From positions 28,142,151 to 28,206,150 of the forward strand of contig NC_091940.1 of the NCBI RefSeq assembly GCF_041260155.1: DNA of 64,000 nt. The letters run 5' to 3'. Under the pieces are notes generated by a model. It ran no database searches and was not told where the DNA came from. It saw only the letters and a program-made list of their open reading frames with translations. The translations under genes were made by a program, and so were the position numbers. The DNA comes from Ptychodera flava. Taxonomy: Eukaryota; Hemichordata; Enteropneusta; Ptychoderidae. Shown here in pieces: positions 61,079 through 64,000 of the stretch. Position 1 is the stretch's first letter, and the number at the start of each line of letters is the position of its first letter.

Positions 61079-63000
61079 TGATTCTCCAGCATCTTGTGTT
61101 CATTGTGTCTCTTCGGTCATTGGAGCTCAGGCAACTTGTGTTTAGAAGGGTACAGTTAGATTTAGGTGGGTGAGATTCTTGAATCTCCAGGTGAATTCAT
61201 GATGTTGTAGCTGAGGGACAGTTTCAAATAGGGTCAATAATAGATCTACGGCTTGCTGATTTTCACCTTGAGTTATCTTATTTCAAACTGTAGCCTATAA
61301 CATGGTATTCACAGCTACACGTAAAATGTCACCTTGACTTTCATTCATTCATTCTTCATCAGTTTTGTTAAAAGCATACCAAGCAATAAATAATGTTTAT
61401 TTAATATTTATTTCTGGGCAACCCTAAAAATTCAAGTAGATGCCAAATTTATTTCACGCTATATTTGTACACTTGGTATTTCTGGATACACTGGTATATT
61501 TCCTATATCAATGATATACATGTATAGCATTGAACAAAATTTCATCTACTGATGTTTGCCTGCATATTCATGTAGTATTTGAAATAAACAACCTAATGTG
61601 CTACACTGTTTTCATGATATTGAAGATGTCATAATTTCTTTCGAGAGAGAGTGGAGATACCATAGCCAAAAAAAGTGACTTGTGTGTTGAAGAATAAATT
61701 ATGCAGATGTTAAGGTATGAGTCATTGCTAAAGGAACGAGTAAAGTGTTGTTTATGACCTGAAAAGATACAGACGTGTTGAAAATTATAACTATCAACAA
61801 ACAAAAGTGCAAATAGTTATCCTGGATTTCATGGAAATGTGTCAGGACTTTCCCTCATTCAATCTTTGTGAGTTTTTTGTGAGTTAAAGTTGTCATTTAT
61901 ATAACTTTTAATGTTGAAAAATGATCAATTCATTAAAATGTTCGTTGTCTGCTCGCAAAGTGATTCTTTTTCACCCTGGAGTGCGGAGACAAAACGTTGT
62001 TGGACGCCACACTGTTTGATTGACAATTTTATGAGATGAAAGTTGCAATTTGTGAACCACTCACAGACCTTATTGTTGATGAACTTCCCCCCATGTGGTA
62101 TAAAATTGAGACAATATTCGGAAAGGACCAATCATGCATTGCGCAAGTTTTAGAGAAGACAATCAACCCGACGGATATGGGAGGGCTTTATTTTTAAAAT
62201 ATCATCCAATGATACATCCTGAAGGAAAGTCATTCATTGACGCCAAGTCGCAACTTTGAACAAAGCGAGAGCCCGGGGATGTTTGAGTACGATCACCCGG
62301 CCTCGACAATAATTACCCAGGGACCGGCGTTGGCGTTGATAGATCATACCATGTAAAGTTTTCTTACTACTATCTCGCATTACTTTTTTGCGGATATTTT
62401 GTAAATCACACATTTCCAATCGCGTAAATAATAAGCTTAGGCTCCATGCACTGAGAATAAACCAAGGGACGGACTACGTCGCATCAGAACATTTCCACGT
62501 CCTTTCGTGTGATGATCGACCTCCGCCACTCCATCCCGGTGTCAGCCCCGGCCGGACTGGATGTGTTTAATCACGGCAATTTGACAGCAATACTTGAAAA
62601 GAAATACACTACATCCTACTCATTGTAAAACTTTATCTTTCTGACATTATTATCCAAACATCCTTTCACAAACTCCTCACTTTGCGCGATATGCACATAT
62701 ATGTACGTTTTCCCAGGCCAGGAGATACGGCGCGCCTTTCATCGGCTTGTAACATACACAGGAGTTCGTTGACCTCATCGTACGTCTGGGCGACCGACTG
62801 GGCGACGCGCGCGAAATCGAAATATCTTTTAAAAATTGGAAGTTTTGAATAGTTCATGTTGTTTGAATGTTATAATTTTTAAAAGCTCATGGCTCCTATC
62901 ATATTCCTATCTATTGGTCTAAATCTACGCCTCTTTTACGAGGGTATACCGTTTCGGTCACAGGTTAATAATCGCAATCATACCAATCCATAATCCAATA
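61079..63000. other. Gene-free stretch
   Basis: No gene is recognised. Open frames are short and without motifs. GC content rises locally near 62230-62560. Confidence 0.45.
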
Positions 63001-63008
63001 ACACTAGG

Positions 63009-64000
63009 TCAAATTTGTAAGACAATAGTTGTAAACATAGACACAAAACAGCACAGAACAGACAGTAAATAGACGGTACAAACAAAGTCAAATTCATGAA
63101 AGAAAGATATATGGACCTCTGCCAAAAGACAAAGAAGTGATGTCAGGTGTTTCGAAAATAGTAAGCGCATCCTGCCCCACATGTGGCACCCGCCATATAT
63201 CAATCTGTAAGTCAGATAGGTAGTGGTCACTAACTAAGGCCCATGTCACCGATGCCATCAGTGATCATTTGTCGAAGAGAGATATTGTATTTATCTACCA
63301 GCTTGCGATACCTGCCAAAAAAGCGTTTGAATGTAGAGACAAGTCTTGCTCTGGTGTAACCTTGATTTAACAGTTTGAAAGAGAGATGGCCATGTCTCTC
63401 TACAAAATCACCATATGAACTGCATGCTCTTGCATATCGTATAAGCTGGGAAATGTATACCCCATAAGCAGGTGAGAGTGGAATATTACTGATGAGGTGT
63501 GGAAAATTAATTATACTAAAGTTGAAATCATCTCTCTTGTCATATAGCCTAGTAGAAAGGTGACCATTGGAGTCAAATTCAAGTAAAATGTCCAGATATG
63601 AAGCAGAAGAGGCCGTTTCTGTAGTATCTTTTATCTCCAATTCTGGAGGATAATCATAGCGAGATATTTACTGAATTCAGAGTTATTCAATGAAATAACA
63701 TCGTCTATGTATCTAAATGTTAGGTTGAAAGTACGAGCTACAGAGACAGACCTTTTTCTGCTTGATAAGGTTCTGGATAATTCTGCCTCGTATGAGAACA
63801 GAAATAAGTCGGCAAGTAAGGGAGCACAGTTAGTGCCCATGGGAATTCCTATACACTGTTGAAAATGTGTCCTCCAAATTCAACAAATATGTTGTCAATG
63901 AGGAAATCAAGCATACTGATAATGTCATTCTCGGTATAAAACACTTTAGCATTAGTTGTATTTTTAACAAAATATGTAGAATTATACCCTAATACCACAT
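63009..64000 (-). pseudogene. Reverse transcriptase 3' portion (Penelope-like or related), runs off window
   Basis: On the minus strand the sequence enters at 64000. The RT block GIPMGTNCAPLLADLFL (about 63850-63800) and the catalytic FRYIDDV (near 63710) follow. Then come KDTTETASSASYLD, LYDKRDDFNF and PAYGVYISQLIRYARAC. Frame changes occur near 63845 and near 63640. The ORF ends at 63230; a second open frame, 63009-63230, may be its out-of-frame tail. I recall this RT type as a repetitive element in many aquatic animals. Assignment to Penelope-like elements is probable but not shown, since no GIY-YIG endonuclease lies inside the window. Confidence 0.8.

Noticed and set aside
1..64000. CRISPR array, operon, prophage or bacterial defence system
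   Set aside because: Tandem arrays here have no spacer-repeat structure, and introns, LTR elements and zinc fingers show animal nuclear DNA.
1..64000. tRNA or rRNA genes
   Set aside because: No cloverleaf with A/B boxes or rRNA-like block was noticed; the only tRNA-related sequence is the Gypsy primer binding site. A covariance-model scan would decide this.

Overview
The window looks like nuclear DNA of an AT-rich metazoan, most likely a marine invertebrate. It has a multi-exon gene with GT-AG introns, a C2H2 zinc-finger array, Ty3/Gypsy and BEL/Pao LTR retrotransposons, a 5'-truncated LINE, a Penelope-like or related reverse transcriptase, foldback elements and several families of roughly 140-150 bp tandem monomers. 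No bacterial gene organisation is visible. I cannot place the phylum with confidence; a hemichordate, echinoderm or mollusc-like genome would fit the repeat content.

Layout. 0.36-12.06 kb: a complete but coding-broken Ty3/Gypsy element (plus strand) with two nearly identical 1.7-1.9 kb LTRs, a tRNA-Lys-type primer binding site, a polypurine tract and a possible 4-bp target duplication. 14.0-23.9 kb: the one clearly intact host gene, seven exons (plus strand). I derived the splice structure by hand; it encodes a 418-residue type I membrane protein with the order signal peptide, CUB, CUB-like, LDLa, transmembrane helix. That is the architecture of the NETO family, though orthology is not shown. 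24-34 kb: mostly gene-free sequence with scattered repeats. 34.2-40.7 kb: a candidate 6.5 kb DNA element with inverted termini, built of decayed tandem units and interrupted by a Helitron-like non-autonomous element (about 37.96-39.74 kb). 43.0-44.7 kb: another tandem-monomer element ending in a long CATA microsatellite. 46.3-48.0 kb (minus strand): a 19-unit C2H2 zinc-finger array broken by three frame shifts. 49.2-55.2 kb: two copies of a 146-bp-monomer element family, with a LINE fragment and a MITE-like insert nested in them, two near-perfect hairpins and one long foldback element. 57.15-61.07 kb (minus strand): a BEL/Pao element with a 5-bp target duplication that has lost its integrase and nearly all of one LTR. 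63.0-64.0 kb (minus strand): the 3' part of a reverse transcriptase ORF that runs off the window.

Two observations stand out. First, several unrelated-looking repeat families share one modular plan: tandem monomers of about 140-150 bp, then a simple-sequence tract, then (in three families) a terminal hairpin followed by CTAA-like sequence. Second, the two CUB domains of the membrane protein have each lost a different, complementary disulfide pair. Many frame shifts in the mobile elements and the zinc-finger gene may be assembly indels, because the young Gypsy LTR pair differs largely by homopolymer-length changes.
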